Assembly (NCBI GenBank): GCA_963762735.1
Contig: CAVXMG010000032.1
Location: forward strand, 186,001-250,000
Direction: 5' to 3'
DNA: 64,000 nt
Source of the DNA: DASXKD01 sp963762735
GTDB lineage: Bacteria > Actinomycetota > Actinomycetes > Streptosporangiales > Streptosporangiaceae
The notes beneath the pieces are model-generated. The model searched no databases. It saw only the letters and a program-made list of their open reading frames with translations, and was not told where the DNA came from. This document shows positions 42,882 through 52,230 of the stretch, one piece after another (the first letter of the stretch is position 1; each line of letters opens with the position of its first letter). Position numbers and translations under genes: made by a program.

Positions 42882-43841
42882 ATGAGCACACCGGGAGGCG
42901 GTCACCGGCCGGTCCTCCTCGATCGCGTGCTCGCGCTCCTCGGGCCGGCCCTGGACCGGGCCGGCGCGGTCCTGGTGGATGCCACTCTCGGCCGGGCCGG
43001 GCACGCCCAGGCGCTGCTGGACGCCCATCCGGGGCTGATGCTGATCGGGCTGGACACCGACGCGGCCGCGGTCGAGGAGTCGGGGCGCCTGCTCGCCAGG
43101 TACGGGGACCGGGTCACCGTCACCCGCGCCGTATACGACCAGGTCGCCGCCGTGCTGAGCAGCCACGGCCGCCGCACCGCGGACGGTTTCCTTTTCGACC
43201 TGGGGGTGTCCTCGCCGCAGCTCGATGAGCCAGCGCGGGGCTTTGCCTACTCCTACGAAGCCCCGCTGGACATGCGGATGGACCAGAGCCAATCGCTGAC
43301 CGCCGCCGAGGTGCTGAACACCTACCCGGCCGCCCGGCTGCGCCAGGTGCTGCGTGACTACGGCGAGGAGAAGTTCGCCCGGCAGATAGCCGACGCCGTC
43401 GTGCGGGCGCGGTCCCGGGCACCGCTCACCTCCACGACAGAGCTGACCGACATCGTCCGTGCCTCGATTCCAGCGCCTGCCCGCCGCACCGGCGGTAACC
43501 CCGCCAAGCGCACCTTCCAGGCGCTGCGGATCGAGGTGAACGGGGAGCTTGACGTGCTGGAGCGGGCGCTGCCCGCAGCGCTGGACGCCCTGGCACTGGA
43601 CGGCCGCATCGTCGTGCTGGCCTACCACTCGCTGGAGGACCGGCTGGTCAAGCGGGCCCTGGCGGCCCGCGCGGTGGACACCACGCCACGGGGCCTGCCG
43701 GTGCCGCTCGCGGCGGCCGGACCGCAACTCCGGCTGCTCACCAGGGGTGCCGAGCGCCCCTCCGCTGCCGAGGTGGCAGCCAATCCACGTGCCGCCTCTG
43801 CCCGGCTCCGGGCAGCGATTCGGATCAAGGAAGCCGCGTGA
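42882..43841 (+). CDS. rsmH: 16S rRNA m4C1402 methyltransferase RsmH
   Basis: RsmH (MraW) methylates N4 of C1402 in 16S rRNA. ATG 42882 has GAGAGGGG upstream and gives 319 residues. Motifs are HRPVLLDRVLALLGPAL, VLVDATLGRAGHAQALLDAH (motif I), GLDTDAAAVEESG, GFLFDLGVSSPQLDEPARGF, PLDMRMDQSQSLTAAEVLN and KRTFQALRIEVNGELDVLER. VVLAYHSLEDRLVKR ends the catalytic region. The usual DGTxGxGGH reads DATLGRAGH, a normal actinobacterial variant. Confidence 0.96.
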   Translation: MSTPGGGHRPVLLDRVLALLGPALDRAGAVLVDATLGRAGHAQALLDAHPGLMLIGLDTDAAAVEESGRLLARYGDRVTVTRAVYDQVAAVLSSHGRRTADGFLFDLGVSSPQLDEPARGFAYSYEAPLDMRMDQSQSLTAAEVLNTYPAARLRQVLRDYGEEKFARQIADAVVRARSRAPLTSTTELTDIVRASIPAPARRTGGNPAKRTFQALRIEVNGELDVLERALPAALDALALDGRIVVLAYHSLEDRLVKRALAARAVDTTPRGLPVPLAAAGPQLRLLTRGAERPSAAEVAANPRAASARLRAAIRIKEAA

Positions 43842-43941
43842 GCGGGAACGGGGGGCACGACCGATGAGAGCAGGGGGAACATGGTGAACGGGCGCACGGA
43901 GGTGACGGAAAGAAGGCAGGCCGCGGGGAGCCCGCCGCGGC

Positions 43942-44463
43942 GTGCTCCGCGCCGGGCGGCGGACGCCGACGGGCGCCCGGCAGTGGCCAGGCCCGCCCGG
44001 GTACGCCCCGGCCCGCCCCGCCACGCGCCCGGGGGGTGCCCGGCCAGCCGCTGCGCCGCCGGTTCCGCGCCGCGGCCGCCAGGGATCGCCGTCCGGCACC
44101 GCCCGCCCGCCGCTGGCCGGCCAGCGGCACACGCCGCAGACGCGCACCCGGTTCGTGTTCCTCGTGGTGGGCCTGCTCGGCGGCGGCCTGCTGAGCCTGT
44201 TGATGATCAACACGATCCTGGCTACCGGTGCCTTCCAGATCACCGCGCTCCAGCAGGGCAACGTCGCCCTCGCCCAGCGGCAACAGGCCATCCAGGCCCA
44301 GATCGCGGCCGAGGAGTCGCCGGCCTCGCTGGCACAGCGTGCCGCCACCCTGGGCATGCGGATCCAGCCGCGGCTGCACTTCCTCAACCTCAAGACCGGA
44401 CGGCTGGAAAGCTCGCCCAACCAGATGCCGGGGATACCCACCGTCCCCGGGTACACGCCGTGA
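43942..44463 (+). CDS. ftsL: cell division protein FtsL-like
   Basis: A small bitopic protein between rsmH and ftsI, the FtsL position. It has a Pro/Arg-rich leader, one membrane segment (FVFLVVGLLGGGLLSLLMIN), a short coiled coil (QQGNVALAQRQQAIQAQIAA) and a conserved end (GMRIQPRLHFLNLKTGRLES). GTG 43942 is the first start in this frame after a stop at 43885, giving 173 residues. However, the ribosome site AGGGGG at 43872 serves ATG 43881, which reads a basic leader in a different frame. That suggests a frame change somewhere between 43960 and 44100. The 3' end overlaps ftsI. Confidence 0.75.
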   Translation: MLRAGRRTPTGARQWPGPPGYAPARPATRPGGARPAAAPPVPRRGRQGSPSGTARPPLAGQRHTPQTRTRFVFLVVGLLGGGLLSLLMINTILATGAFQITALQQGNVALAQRQQAIQAQIAAEESPASLAQRAATLGMRIQPRLHFLNLKTGRLESSPNQMPGIPTVPGYTP

Positions 44464-46619
44464 CCGCACCTGGCGGCGGCATGAACGGCCGGAACCGCCC
44501 GCGCGGGCCCGGCCGCCCGCCCCGGGCATCCGGCCAGCGGCGCCCGGGGCCGGGCCGCGCCCGCGAGGCGGGCGGGCCGAACCCGGGTGAGGCCGGCGGG
44601 AACCGGCGCGGCGATCCGGGCGGCGACGCCCGCGATCCGGGCGGCACCCGTGCGCCCGGGCCACCGTCGGACGGGAGCGCGTCGGCCCGGGCAAGCCGGC
44701 CACGGGCCGGCCGCCATGCCGAGGGCCCAGGCAGGCCCGGCGAGCGCAGCCGCGGTGAGCGCCGCCCCGGAGGGCGCGGTCCCGGCGGCCGCGGTCCCGG
44801 CCCGGTGCGCCGTGTCGCCCTGCGGCGGCCCAGGCTGCGCCGGGCCAGTCCGGCCCGGCGGCTCCACGCCAGCCTGTTGTGCGTGGGGTTCGCCCTGTCC
44901 CTGATCGCCGGCAGGCTCGTCCAGTTGCAGGGCCTGGAGGGGGCCGCCTTCAGTAAGCAGGCCGCCAACTACAAGCTGCAGGTCATCCGCATCCCGGCCG
45001 AGCGGGGCTCCATCACCACGGCGGACGGCACGATCCTGGCGATGACCGTGCAGGAGGACACGGTGACCGCGGACCCGCCGCAGATCGCCGGGAATACCCC
45101 GCGGGCGACCACGGCGGTCAGGCAGCGAATGGCCGCGCTTCTGGCGGGCCCGCTGCACATGACCAAGGCCGCCATCCTTGGCAAGCTCTACCACCCCTCC
45201 TCCACGGACTACGTCGAGCTCGCGCAGGGCGTGCCCGTCCTGGTCGGCAACCGCATCCAGGCCATGCTGACCGCGCGCCACCTGGCTGGCATCTATTTCC
45301 AGTCCACCTACGTCCGCTCCTACCCCGGCAAGGACCTGGCGGCCGGCCTGGTCGGCTTCACCACCACCAACGCCACCAGCACCGCGCGCGACCTGGTCGG
45401 GCAGGCGGGCATCGAGCAGTCCTTCAACTCGCTGCTGACCGGCCGCGACGGGCAGGAGCAGGTCGAGACCGGGATCACCGGGCAGCCGATCCCGTTCGCC
45501 TCGCAGAAGGTCCGGCCGGTGGTGCCCGGCGGCGACGTGCGCCTGACCATCCTCGCCAGCCTGCAGTGGGAGGCGCAGCAGGCCTGCGCGGAGCGGGTGC
45601 GGGTGACCCACGCGGACTCCTGCACGATCGTGGTCGAGCAGCCCTCGACCGGGCGGATCCTTGCCATGGCCCAGTACCCGACCTTCGAGCCCAGCCATGT
45701 GACGAGCCTGGCCGCCACGGTGGACCTGCCGGTCGCCGGGATCTTCCCGCCGGGCAGCACCGCCAAGGTGATCACCGCGGCCGCGGCACTTGAGCACGGC
45801 GAGACGCCGGCCACCGGCTACACCGTGCCCGAGCAGATCTCGGTCGGCGGGTTCAGCTTCCACGACGCGGAATGGCACCCGACCGAGCGGCTCACCCTGG
45901 CCGGCATCGTGGCGCACTCGAGCAACGTCGGCATGGTGCAGGTCGCCCAGCACGTCAGCCCGCAGGTGCAGTACGACTACTACCGGAACTTCGGTGTCGG
46001 GGTGCCGACCGGCCTGCCGCTGCCCAACACCAGCCAGGGGCAGCTCCCGCCGCTGTCGAAGTGGTGGGGGGACGAGCGGTACACCCTGGCGTTCGGCCAG
46101 GGCGTCGCGGCCACCGCCGTGCAGATGGCCGGCGTGTACGCGACCATCGCCAACCACGGGGTCCGGGTGTCGCCGAGCATCGTGGCGGGCACCACCGGGC
46201 CCAGCGGGCGGTACACCCCGGCGCCGGCGCCGCACCGCCAGCGGGTGATCCAGCCCTCGACGGCCGCCGAGCTCACCGGCATCCTGCAGCAGGTTCCCTA
46301 CCTCGATGCCACAATCGCCTACCAGCCCTGGGGCGAGATCCCCGGGTATTCGGTGGCGTCCAAGACCGGCACGGCCCAGCTCTGGGACCAGAAGGCGGGC
46401 TGCCTGTGCCAGTACGGCTCGAGCTACATCGGCATGGCGCCGGCCAGCAACCCCAAGCTCGTGGTGGCGGTGAACATCCAGAACCCGAAGGGGGCCGATT
46501 ACTACGGCAACTACGTGGCCGGCCCGGCCTTCTACCAGGTAATGAAGTTCGCACTTGCGTCGCTGAAGATCCCACCGGATCACGGCAAGCGCCCGGACGT
46601 GCCGCTCACCGCAGGGTGA
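44460..46619 (+). CDS. ftsI: peptidoglycan transpeptidase FtsI (PBP3, class B)
   Basis: FtsI crosslinks septal peptidoglycan with FtsW. The 719-residue form from GTG 44460 has a Gly/Arg/Pro-rich cytoplasmic leader of about 135 residues, one membrane anchor (LHASLLCVGFALSLIAGRLV), a PBP dimerisation domain (RIPAERGSITTADGTILAMT) and the transpeptidase domain. The active-site triad is complete: FPPGSTAKVITA (SxxK), AHSSNVGM (SxN) and SKTGTAQLW (KTG). The long disordered leader is typical of actinobacterial FtsI. GTG overlaps the ftsL stop. ATG 44481 is an alternative. Confidence 0.95.
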   Translation: MTAPGGGMNGRNRPRGPGRPPRASGQRRPGPGRAREAGGPNPGEAGGNRRGDPGGDARDPGGTRAPGPPSDGSASARASRPRAGRHAEGPGRPGERSRGERRPGGRGPGGRGPGPVRRVALRRPRLRRASPARRLHASLLCVGFALSLIAGRLVQLQGLEGAAFSKQAANYKLQVIRIPAERGSITTADGTILAMTVQEDTVTADPPQIAGNTPRATTAVRQRMAALLAGPLHMTKAAILGKLYHPSSTDYVELAQGVPVLVGNRIQAMLTARHLAGIYFQSTYVRSYPGKDLAAGLVGFTTTNATSTARDLVGQAGIEQSFNSLLTGRDGQEQVETGITGQPIPFASQKVRPVVPGGDVRLTILASLQWEAQQACAERVRVTHADSCTIVVEQPSTGRILAMAQYPTFEPSHVTSLAATVDLPVAGIFPPGSTAKVITAAAALEHGETPATGYTVPEQISVGGFSFHDAEWHPTERLTLAGIVAHSSNVGMVQVAQHVSPQVQYDYYRNFGVGVPTGLPLPNTSQGQLPPLSKWWGDERYTLAFGQGVAATAVQMAGVYATIANHGVRVSPSIVAGTTGPSGRYTPAPAPHRQRVIQPSTAAELTGILQQVPYLDATIAYQPWGEIPGYSVASKTGTAQLWDQKAGCLCQYGSSYIGMAPASNPKLVVAVNIQNPKGADYYGNYVAGPAFYQVMKFALASLKIPPDHGKRPDVPLTAG

Positions 46620-46638
46620 ACAGCGGTAGCCTCTGCGC

Positions 46639-48210
46639 GTGCCTGCGGATCTGCGTCCCCTCAGCGCGCAGGGGCGGCCTCTGTCCGGCCTCGCCGCGCT
46701 GCTCGGGGTCGTCATGGCCGGGCCCGGCCCGGACCCCTTCGCCGGGCCCCGCGGCCCGTTGCTGGTCTGCGGTGTGACCCACGACTCGCGCCGGGTCCGC
46801 CCCGGCGACCTGTATGTGGCGCTGCCCGGCGGGCAGCACCACGGTGCCGAGTTCTGCCAGGACGCGGTGTCGGCCGGGGCGGTCGCCGTGCTCACCGACC
46901 CGGCCGGCCGGGAGCCCGCACGGGAGTGCGGCGTGCCCGTGTTCGTCGTCGCCGACCCAAGGGCCCGGCTTGGCGAGGTGGCGTCCTGGGTCTACCGGCA
47001 TCCTTCGGCCCGGCTGCTGCTCATCGGCGTGACCGGGACCAGCGGCAAGACCACCACCACTTACCTGCTGGAGTCAGCGCTGCGCCGGGCCGGGCACCTG
47101 ACCGGCCTGATCGGCGGGGTGGAGACCCGGATCGCGGGGGAGACCGCGCAGAGCCAGCTCACCACCCCGGAGGCGACCGACCTGCAGGCGCTGTTCGCCA
47201 CCATGACCGAGCGCGGCGTCACCGCGGCGGCGATGGAGGTGTCCAGCCACGCCCTGGCGCTCGGGCGGGTGGCGGGCACCTCCTACGAGGTGGCGGTCTT
47301 CACCAACCTGTCCCAGGACCACCTGGACTTCCACGGCAACCTGGAGAAGTACTTCGCCGCCAAGTCCGTCCTGTTCGCACCCGGGTACGCACGGGTCGGG
47401 GTGGTGAACGTCGACGATGCCCACGGCCGGCGCCTGGCCGACGGCGCGCGGATTCCGGTCGTCACGTTCTCCGCCGACGGCGATCCGGACGCGGACTGGC
47501 GGGCCACGGACGTGCGCGGCGGGGCGGACGGGAGCACGTTCCGCATCGTCGGCCCGGGCGGGGTCGAGGCCGACGCCAGCGTCGCCCTCCCCGGCCCTTA
47601 CAACGTCGCCAACGCCCTGGGCGCGGTGGTCGCGCTTGTCGAGGCCGGCGTGCACCTGGCCACGGCGGTGGCCGGGGTCGCCGCCTGCCCGGGGGTTCCG
47701 GGACGGCTGGAGCGAGTCGACGTTGGCCAGGATTTCACCGTGCTCGTTGACTATTCTCACAAACCAGGAGCGGTGGAAGCGGTGCTGCGTGCGCTACGCC
47801 CGGTGACCGGCGGCCGCCTGGCCATCGTGCTGGGCTGCGGCGGCGACCGGGATACCGCCAAGCGCCCGCTGATGGGCGCCGCCGCCGCCCGCCTCGCCGA
47901 CCTGGCCATCCTGACCAGTGACAACCCCCGCTCGGAGGATCCCCTGGCAATACTCGCGGAAATGCTGGACGGGGTACTCACCGTCGGCGAGCCGGAACGG
48001 GCGCGGATCATCGTGGAGCCCGACCGGGCCGCCGCCATCGGCTTGGCCGTCGCGATGGCCGACAAGGGAGACGTCATTGTGGTGGCAGGCAAGGGTCATG
48101 AGCGCGGGCAGTATGTCGGGCAGAAGATGATCCCGTTCGACGACCGTGAGGTCGCCGCGGATGCGCTGGCCCGCCGGCGGTCCGGCGCGCGCGGTGAGGG
48201 GGCGGCGTGA
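46639..48210 (+). CDS. murE: UDP-N-acetylmuramoyl-tripeptide synthetase (meso-DAP adding)
   Basis: MurE adds the third amino acid to UDP-MurNAc-L-Ala-D-Glu. The 523-residue protein has the Mur ligase P-loop LIGVTGTSGKTTTTYLLESA, the central NLSQDHLDFHGNLEKYFAAK and the C-terminal ILTSDNPRSEDPLAILAEML. The DNPR motif indicates meso-diaminopimelate as substrate. GTG 46639 is the start, 19 bp after ftsI. The stop overlaps the murF start as GTGA at 48207. Confidence 0.96.
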   Translation: MPADLRPLSAQGRPLSGLAALLGVVMAGPGPDPFAGPRGPLLVCGVTHDSRRVRPGDLYVALPGGQHHGAEFCQDAVSAGAVAVLTDPAGREPARECGVPVFVVADPRARLGEVASWVYRHPSARLLLIGVTGTSGKTTTTYLLESALRRAGHLTGLIGGVETRIAGETAQSQLTTPEATDLQALFATMTERGVTAAAMEVSSHALALGRVAGTSYEVAVFTNLSQDHLDFHGNLEKYFAAKSVLFAPGYARVGVVNVDDAHGRRLADGARIPVVTFSADGDPDADWRATDVRGGADGSTFRIVGPGGVEADASVALPGPYNVANALGAVVALVEAGVHLATAVAGVAACPGVPGRLERVDVGQDFTVLVDYSHKPGAVEAVLRALRPVTGGRLAIVLGCGGDRDTAKRPLMGAAAARLADLAILTSDNPRSEDPLAILAEMLDGVLTVGEPERARIIVEPDRAAAIGLAVAMADKGDVIVVAGKGHERGQYVGQKMIPFDDREVAADALARRRSGARGEGAA

Positions 48211-49592
48211 TCCCGCTGACCCTGTCCGCGGTAGCGGACATCACCGGGGCGCGCCTGGGCCCGCTCACCGGCCCGGCCGCCTTGGTCCGCTCGGTCGTCA
48301 TCGATTCGCGGCAGGCCGGCCCCGGCGCCCTGTTCGCCGCCCTGCCCGGCGAGCGGGCAGACGGGCACGACTTCGCGGTCGCCGCGGTCGAGAAGGGCGC
48401 GGTGGCCGTGCTCGCCAGCCGGCCGGTGGGCGTGCCCGCACTGATCGCCCCCGATGTGCCTGCCGCGCTGGCCGCCCTGGCCCGGGCGGTCATCGATGCC
48501 CTGCCCAGCCTCACCGTCGCCGGCATCACCGGGTCCGTGGGCAAGACCACCACCAAGGACCTGGCCGCTCAGCTCATCGAGCGGCTGGGGCCGACGGTCG
48601 CGCCGTACGGGTCCTTCAACAACGAGATCGGCCATCCGCTGACGGTGCTGCGGGTCACCGGGGAAACCCGTTACCTGGTGCTGGAACTGTCGGCCCGCGG
48701 TGCCGGGCACATCGCCCAGCTCTGTGAGATCGCGCCGCCCCGGCTCGGCGCGGTGCTGTGCGTGGGGCACGCCCACACCGGCGAATTCGGCGGGCTGGCG
48801 GAGGTAGCCCAGGCCAAGGGAGAACTGCCCGCCGCCCTGCCGCCCGACGGGGTCGCGCTGCTGAACGCCGACGACCCGCTGGTGATGGCGATGGCGGAGC
48901 GGACGGCGGCCCGGGTGGTGACGTTCGGCGTGCACGCCCAGGCCACGGTGCGCGCGGCGGACGTGACCCTGGACGGCCAGGGCCGCGCGGGCTTCACCCT
49001 GGTGACCCCGCAGGGTTCCGCGCCGGTGCGGCTGCGCCTGCTCGGCGCGCACAACGTGGTGAACGCGCTGGCCGCCGCGGCGCTCGCGGGCGAGCTCGGG
49101 CTGGGCATCGCGGACGTCGCCGACGGCCTGTCCGCGGCCACCAACCGCAGCAAGTGGCGGATGGAGGTGACCGAGCGCCCGGACGGGGTGACCGTCATCA
49201 ACGACGCCTACAACGCCAACCCCGAGGCGATGGCGGCCGCGCTGGAAACCCTCGCCACCGTGGCCAGGGGGCGGCGGGCCTTCGCCGTGCTCGGCCCTAT
49301 GAACGAACTGGGCGATGAGTCACCGCAATGGCACGAGCAGGTCGGCTGCCTCGCCGCGCGGGCCGGCGTGGCGGGGCTGATCGTGGTGGGCGAGGACGCC
49401 GCCCCCATGCTGTCCGGTGCCAAGGCCGAGCGGTCCTGGCACGGCGAGCTGATCGGCGTGCCGGACGCTGGCAGCGCGGTGGCCGCGCTGGGGAACCTCC
49501 TGGCCCCCGGAGACGTGGTACTGGTCAAAGCCTCGCGCGCGGCAGGGCTGGAACGCGTGGCGCTTGCCCTGACCGGGGAGGCAGCACAGTGA
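48207..49592 (+). CDS. murF: UDP-N-acetylmuramoyl-tripeptide--D-alanyl-D-alanine ligase
   Basis: MurF adds D-Ala-D-Ala to complete the cytoplasmic pentapeptide. 461 residues. The P-loop is AGITGSVGKTTTKDLAAQL. Other ligase blocks are SFNNEIGHPLTVLRVT, LLNADDPLVMAM and VINDAYNANPEAMAAALETL, which contains the C-terminal signature, followed by FAVLGPMNELGDES. Start GTG overlaps murE, and the stop overlaps the GTG of mraY at 49589, so murE-murF-mraY are translationally coupled. Confidence 0.96.
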   Translation: MIPLTLSAVADITGARLGPLTGPAALVRSVVIDSRQAGPGALFAALPGERADGHDFAVAAVEKGAVAVLASRPVGVPALIAPDVPAALAALARAVIDALPSLTVAGITGSVGKTTTKDLAAQLIERLGPTVAPYGSFNNEIGHPLTVLRVTGETRYLVLELSARGAGHIAQLCEIAPPRLGAVLCVGHAHTGEFGGLAEVAQAKGELPAALPPDGVALLNADDPLVMAMAERTAARVVTFGVHAQATVRAADVTLDGQGRAGFTLVTPQGSAPVRLRLLGAHNVVNALAAAALAGELGLGIADVADGLSAATNRSKWRMEVTERPDGVTVINDAYNANPEAMAAALETLATVARGRRAFAVLGPMNELGDESPQWHEQVGCLAARAGVAGLIVVGEDAAPMLSGAKAERSWHGELIGVPDAGSAVAALGNLLAPGDVVLVKASRAAGLERVALALTGEAAQ

Positions 49593-50650
49593 AGACCATC
49601 CTGGTAGCTGGCGGGGTCTCGCTGCTGCTGGCGCTGCTCGGCACGCCCCTGGCGATCAGGGTGTTCACCCGGCGCGGGTACGGGCAGCTCATCAGGGAAG
49701 AGGGCCCGGCGGCGCACGTCACCAAGCGCGGCACGCCCACCATGGGCGGGACCGTCATCGTCATCGCCTCGGTGGTCGGGTACTTCGTCGGGAACGTGGC
49801 CACCGGCCAGGTCCCTTCGGTGTCCGGGCTGCTGGTCATGATGCTGATGGCCGGGCTCGGCTTTGTCGGCTTCATCGACGACTTCATCAAGATCTACAAG
49901 CAGCGGAGCCTGGGCCTGCGCAGCAGCGCGAAGCTGGCCGGGCAGGCCGTGGTGGGCGCGGTGTTCGCCCTGCTGGTGCTGCAGCAGCGGTTCGCCGACG
50001 GATACGACCTCACCCCTGCCGATGCGCACCTGTCGTTCCTGCGCGACTTCGGGCCGGCCCTGGGGCTGGCGCCGTTCGTGCTGTGGATCGTCTTCCTGAT
50101 CGCCGGCACGTCCAACGCGGTCAACCTCACCGACGGGCTTGACGGCCTGGCGACCGGGTGCGCCTGCCTGGTCCTGGCCGCCTACGTGCTGATCGGGGTC
50201 TGGCAGGAGCGCAACGACTGCACACTCAACCTGGCCCCGCGCTGCTACCCGGTGCGCGACCCGCTGGACCTGGCGGTGGTGGCCGCCGCCGTGCTCGCCG
50301 CCTGTTTCGGGTTCCTGTGGTGGAACGCCCCGCCGGCCCGCATCTTCATGGGGGACACCGGGTCGCTCGCCCTCGGCGGGGTGCTGGCCGGGCTGGCCGT
50401 GTGCACGAAGACCCAGTTGCTGCTGGCGATCCTGGGCGGGCTGTTCGTGGTGATCGCGCTGTCGGTGATCATCCAGGTGGGCTCGTTCAAGATGACCGGC
50501 CGCCGGGTCTTCCGCATGGCGCCGCTGCAGCATCATTTCGAGCTGATCGGCTGGGCCGAGATCACCATCGTGATTAGGTTCTGGCTGATCAGCGGCCTGT
50601 TCGTGGCCCTGGGCCTGGTCATCTTCTACGTGGAGTGGCTGCCCAGGTAG
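49589..50650 (+). CDS. mraY: phospho-N-acetylmuramoyl-pentapeptide transferase
   Basis: MraY transfers phospho-MurNAc-pentapeptide to undecaprenyl phosphate, making lipid I. The 353-residue protein has ten membrane segments. Conserved loops are HVTKRGTPTMGGTVIVIASV, FVGFIDDFIKIYKQRSLGLR with the Asp pair, TSNAVNLTDGLDGLATG, ARIFMGDTGSLALGG and RRVFRMAPLQHHFELIGWAE. All catalytic residues are present. The gene normally downstream, murD, is not found. ftsW comes next. Confidence 0.97.
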   Translation: MKTILVAGGVSLLLALLGTPLAIRVFTRRGYGQLIREEGPAAHVTKRGTPTMGGTVIVIASVVGYFVGNVATGQVPSVSGLLVMMLMAGLGFVGFIDDFIKIYKQRSLGLRSSAKLAGQAVVGAVFALLVLQQRFADGYDLTPADAHLSFLRDFGPALGLAPFVLWIVFLIAGTSNAVNLTDGLDGLATGCACLVLAAYVLIGVWQERNDCTLNLAPRCYPVRDPLDLAVVAAAVLAACFGFLWWNAPPARIFMGDTGSLALGGVLAGLAVCTKTQLLLAILGGLFVVIALSVIIQVGSFKMTGRRVFRMAPLQHHFELIGWAEITIVIRFWLISGLFVALGLVIFYVEWLPR

Positions 50651-50772
50651 GCGGCCGCCCCAGGCCGCCGGGGCAGCGCGGATGTCCAGGTGGGGCCGTC
50701 GTCCGCGGCATGCCGGTGCGCGACACGCGGGCGGATTTCCCGCTGATACCCCGGTTCACCGCCGAGACTGGG

Positions 50773-52083
50773 ATGATGGAGCGAGTTCAGGTTGCTTCCA
50801 GGCCGGGTGCGCGCGAACCGGGCGGGATGGCTTCGGCCGACCCGTCCGGTCTCGTGCCCGATGCACCGGCCCCCCCTTCGCGGCGTGCCATGGTGCTCGC
50901 GCTGCTCGACCGGCCGCTCACCTCGTACTACTTGATTCTCGGCATTACCACGCTGCTTCTGGCCCTGGGCCTGGTCATGGTGCTGTCCACGTCTTCGGTG
51001 CAGAACCTGGGCCAGGGCGGGTCGCCGTACTCCGGGTTCCAGCACCAGCTGATCGGCGTCGTTCTCGGCCTGCCGTGCATGTGGCTGGCCGCCAGGTCCG
51101 GGCCGACGGTCTTCCGCGCGCTGGCCTACCCGCTCATGTTCGTCGCCATCCTGGGCCTGCTGCTCACCCCGGTGATCGGCGTCACGTACCAAGGTGCCAC
51201 CCGTGAGCTGATATTCGGCCCGATCGTGTTCCAGGCATCGGAACTGGCCAAGCTGGCCTTCCTGCTGTGGGGAGCGGACCTGCTGGCCCGCAAGGACCGG
51301 CTGTCGCACCTCGATGACTGGCGGTACCTGCTGATACCGCTGCTGCCGGGAGCCGGCATCCTGGCCATGCTCGTCATGCTCGGCGATGACCTCGGCACCA
51401 CCTTCATCCTGCTGCTGATCTTCCTGGCGCTGCTGTGGGTGGTCGGTACCCCGCTGCGCCTGTACCTGGGGATGCTCGGGCTCATCCTGCTGGCGCTGCT
51501 GATGCTGGTGGTGGTCGCCAAGTATCGCTCCGACCGGCTCACCCAGTTCTTCAGCCCGCAGGGCAACCCGGTCGGCCCCGACCAGCAGCCCATCCAGGGC
51601 AAGTGGGCGGTGGGCTCCGGCGGCTGGTTCGGCGTCGGGCTCGGCGCCAGCACGCAGAAGTGGGGGTGGGTGCCCGACGACACCACCGACTTCATCTTCG
51701 CCATCATCGGCGAGGAACTCGGGCTGGTCGGGACGCTGTGCGTGTCGCTGCTGTACGGCGGCCTCGCCTATGCGGGCCTGCGGGTGGCCCGGCGGGTGGA
51801 GGACACCTTCGTCCGCCTCGCGGCAGCAGGCGCCACCATCTGGATCGTGGGCCAGGCGATCGTGAACATCGGCGCGGTGATCGGGCTGATCCCGATCACC
51901 GGCGTGCCGTTGCCGCTGGTCTCCGCTGGCCTGTCGTCGCTGGTGACAACGATGGTCGCGCTCGGCATGCTGATGTCGTTCGCCCGGAGGGAACCAGGCG
52001 CCGCCCAGGCGCTTGCCGAGGCCAGCCCCGGCCCGGCGCGCCGCGCCCTAAGCTGGCTGGGCCTGGACCGTAGGCGGGAATGA
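50773..52083 (+). CDS. ftsW: SEDS peptidoglycan polymerase FtsW
   Basis: FtsW polymerises lipid II at the septum with FtsI. Ten membrane segments are visible. SEDS landmarks are VMVLSTSSVQ, the FQASELAKLAFLLWGADLLA block, GDDLGTTFILLLIFLALLW, and the catalytic region PDDTTDFIFAIIGEELGLVG. The end LVSAGLSSLVTTMVALGML is also typical. The start is unclear. ATG 50773 gives 436 residues, while ATG 50710 and ATG 50827 are in the same frame and none has a strong ribosome site. The gene follows mraY directly, where murD would be expected. Confidence 0.93.
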   Translation: MMERVQVASRPGAREPGGMASADPSGLVPDAPAPPSRRAMVLALLDRPLTSYYLILGITTLLLALGLVMVLSTSSVQNLGQGGSPYSGFQHQLIGVVLGLPCMWLAARSGPTVFRALAYPLMFVAILGLLLTPVIGVTYQGATRELIFGPIVFQASELAKLAFLLWGADLLARKDRLSHLDDWRYLLIPLLPGAGILAMLVMLGDDLGTTFILLLIFLALLWVVGTPLRLYLGMLGLILLALLMLVVVAKYRSDRLTQFFSPQGNPVGPDQQPIQGKWAVGSGGWFGVGLGASTQKWGWVPDDTTDFIFAIIGEELGLVGTLCVSLLYGGLAYAGLRVARRVEDTFVRLAAAGATIWIVGQAIVNIGAVIGLIPITGVPLPLVSAGLSSLVTTMVALGMLMSFARREPGAAQALAEASPGPARRALSWLGLDRRRE

Positions 52084-52142
52084 GCGCCGTCGTGGCGGCC
52101 AAGGCTGCTCGGTAGCCGTAGGCTACCTTCGCCGAAGCCCGC

Positions 52143-52181
52143 GCAGTGCTGGGCCAGGGGCGATCCCCTGGACCGCACTGC
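52143..52181. repeat. palindromic element in the ftsW-murG gap
   Basis: GCAGTG (52143) and CACTGC (52176) enclose CCAGGGG-CGAT-CCCCTGG, giving a nested perfect stem. The inner part resembles the core of the larger palindromic repeats at 4650, 13017 and 33653 but is shorter. It sits between the ftsW stop and murG, where it could act as an attenuator or as an RNA processing site. Confidence 0.55.
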
Positions 52182-52230
52182 CGGGGGATGACCCCGGGCG
52201 ATGAGGCACCGCGAACAGGAGGGCCTGGCG

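Noticed and set aside
42414..46895. A 1493-codon open frame opposite mraZ-ftsI.
   Set aside because: High GC leaves antisense frames open. The plus-strand genes are unambiguous.
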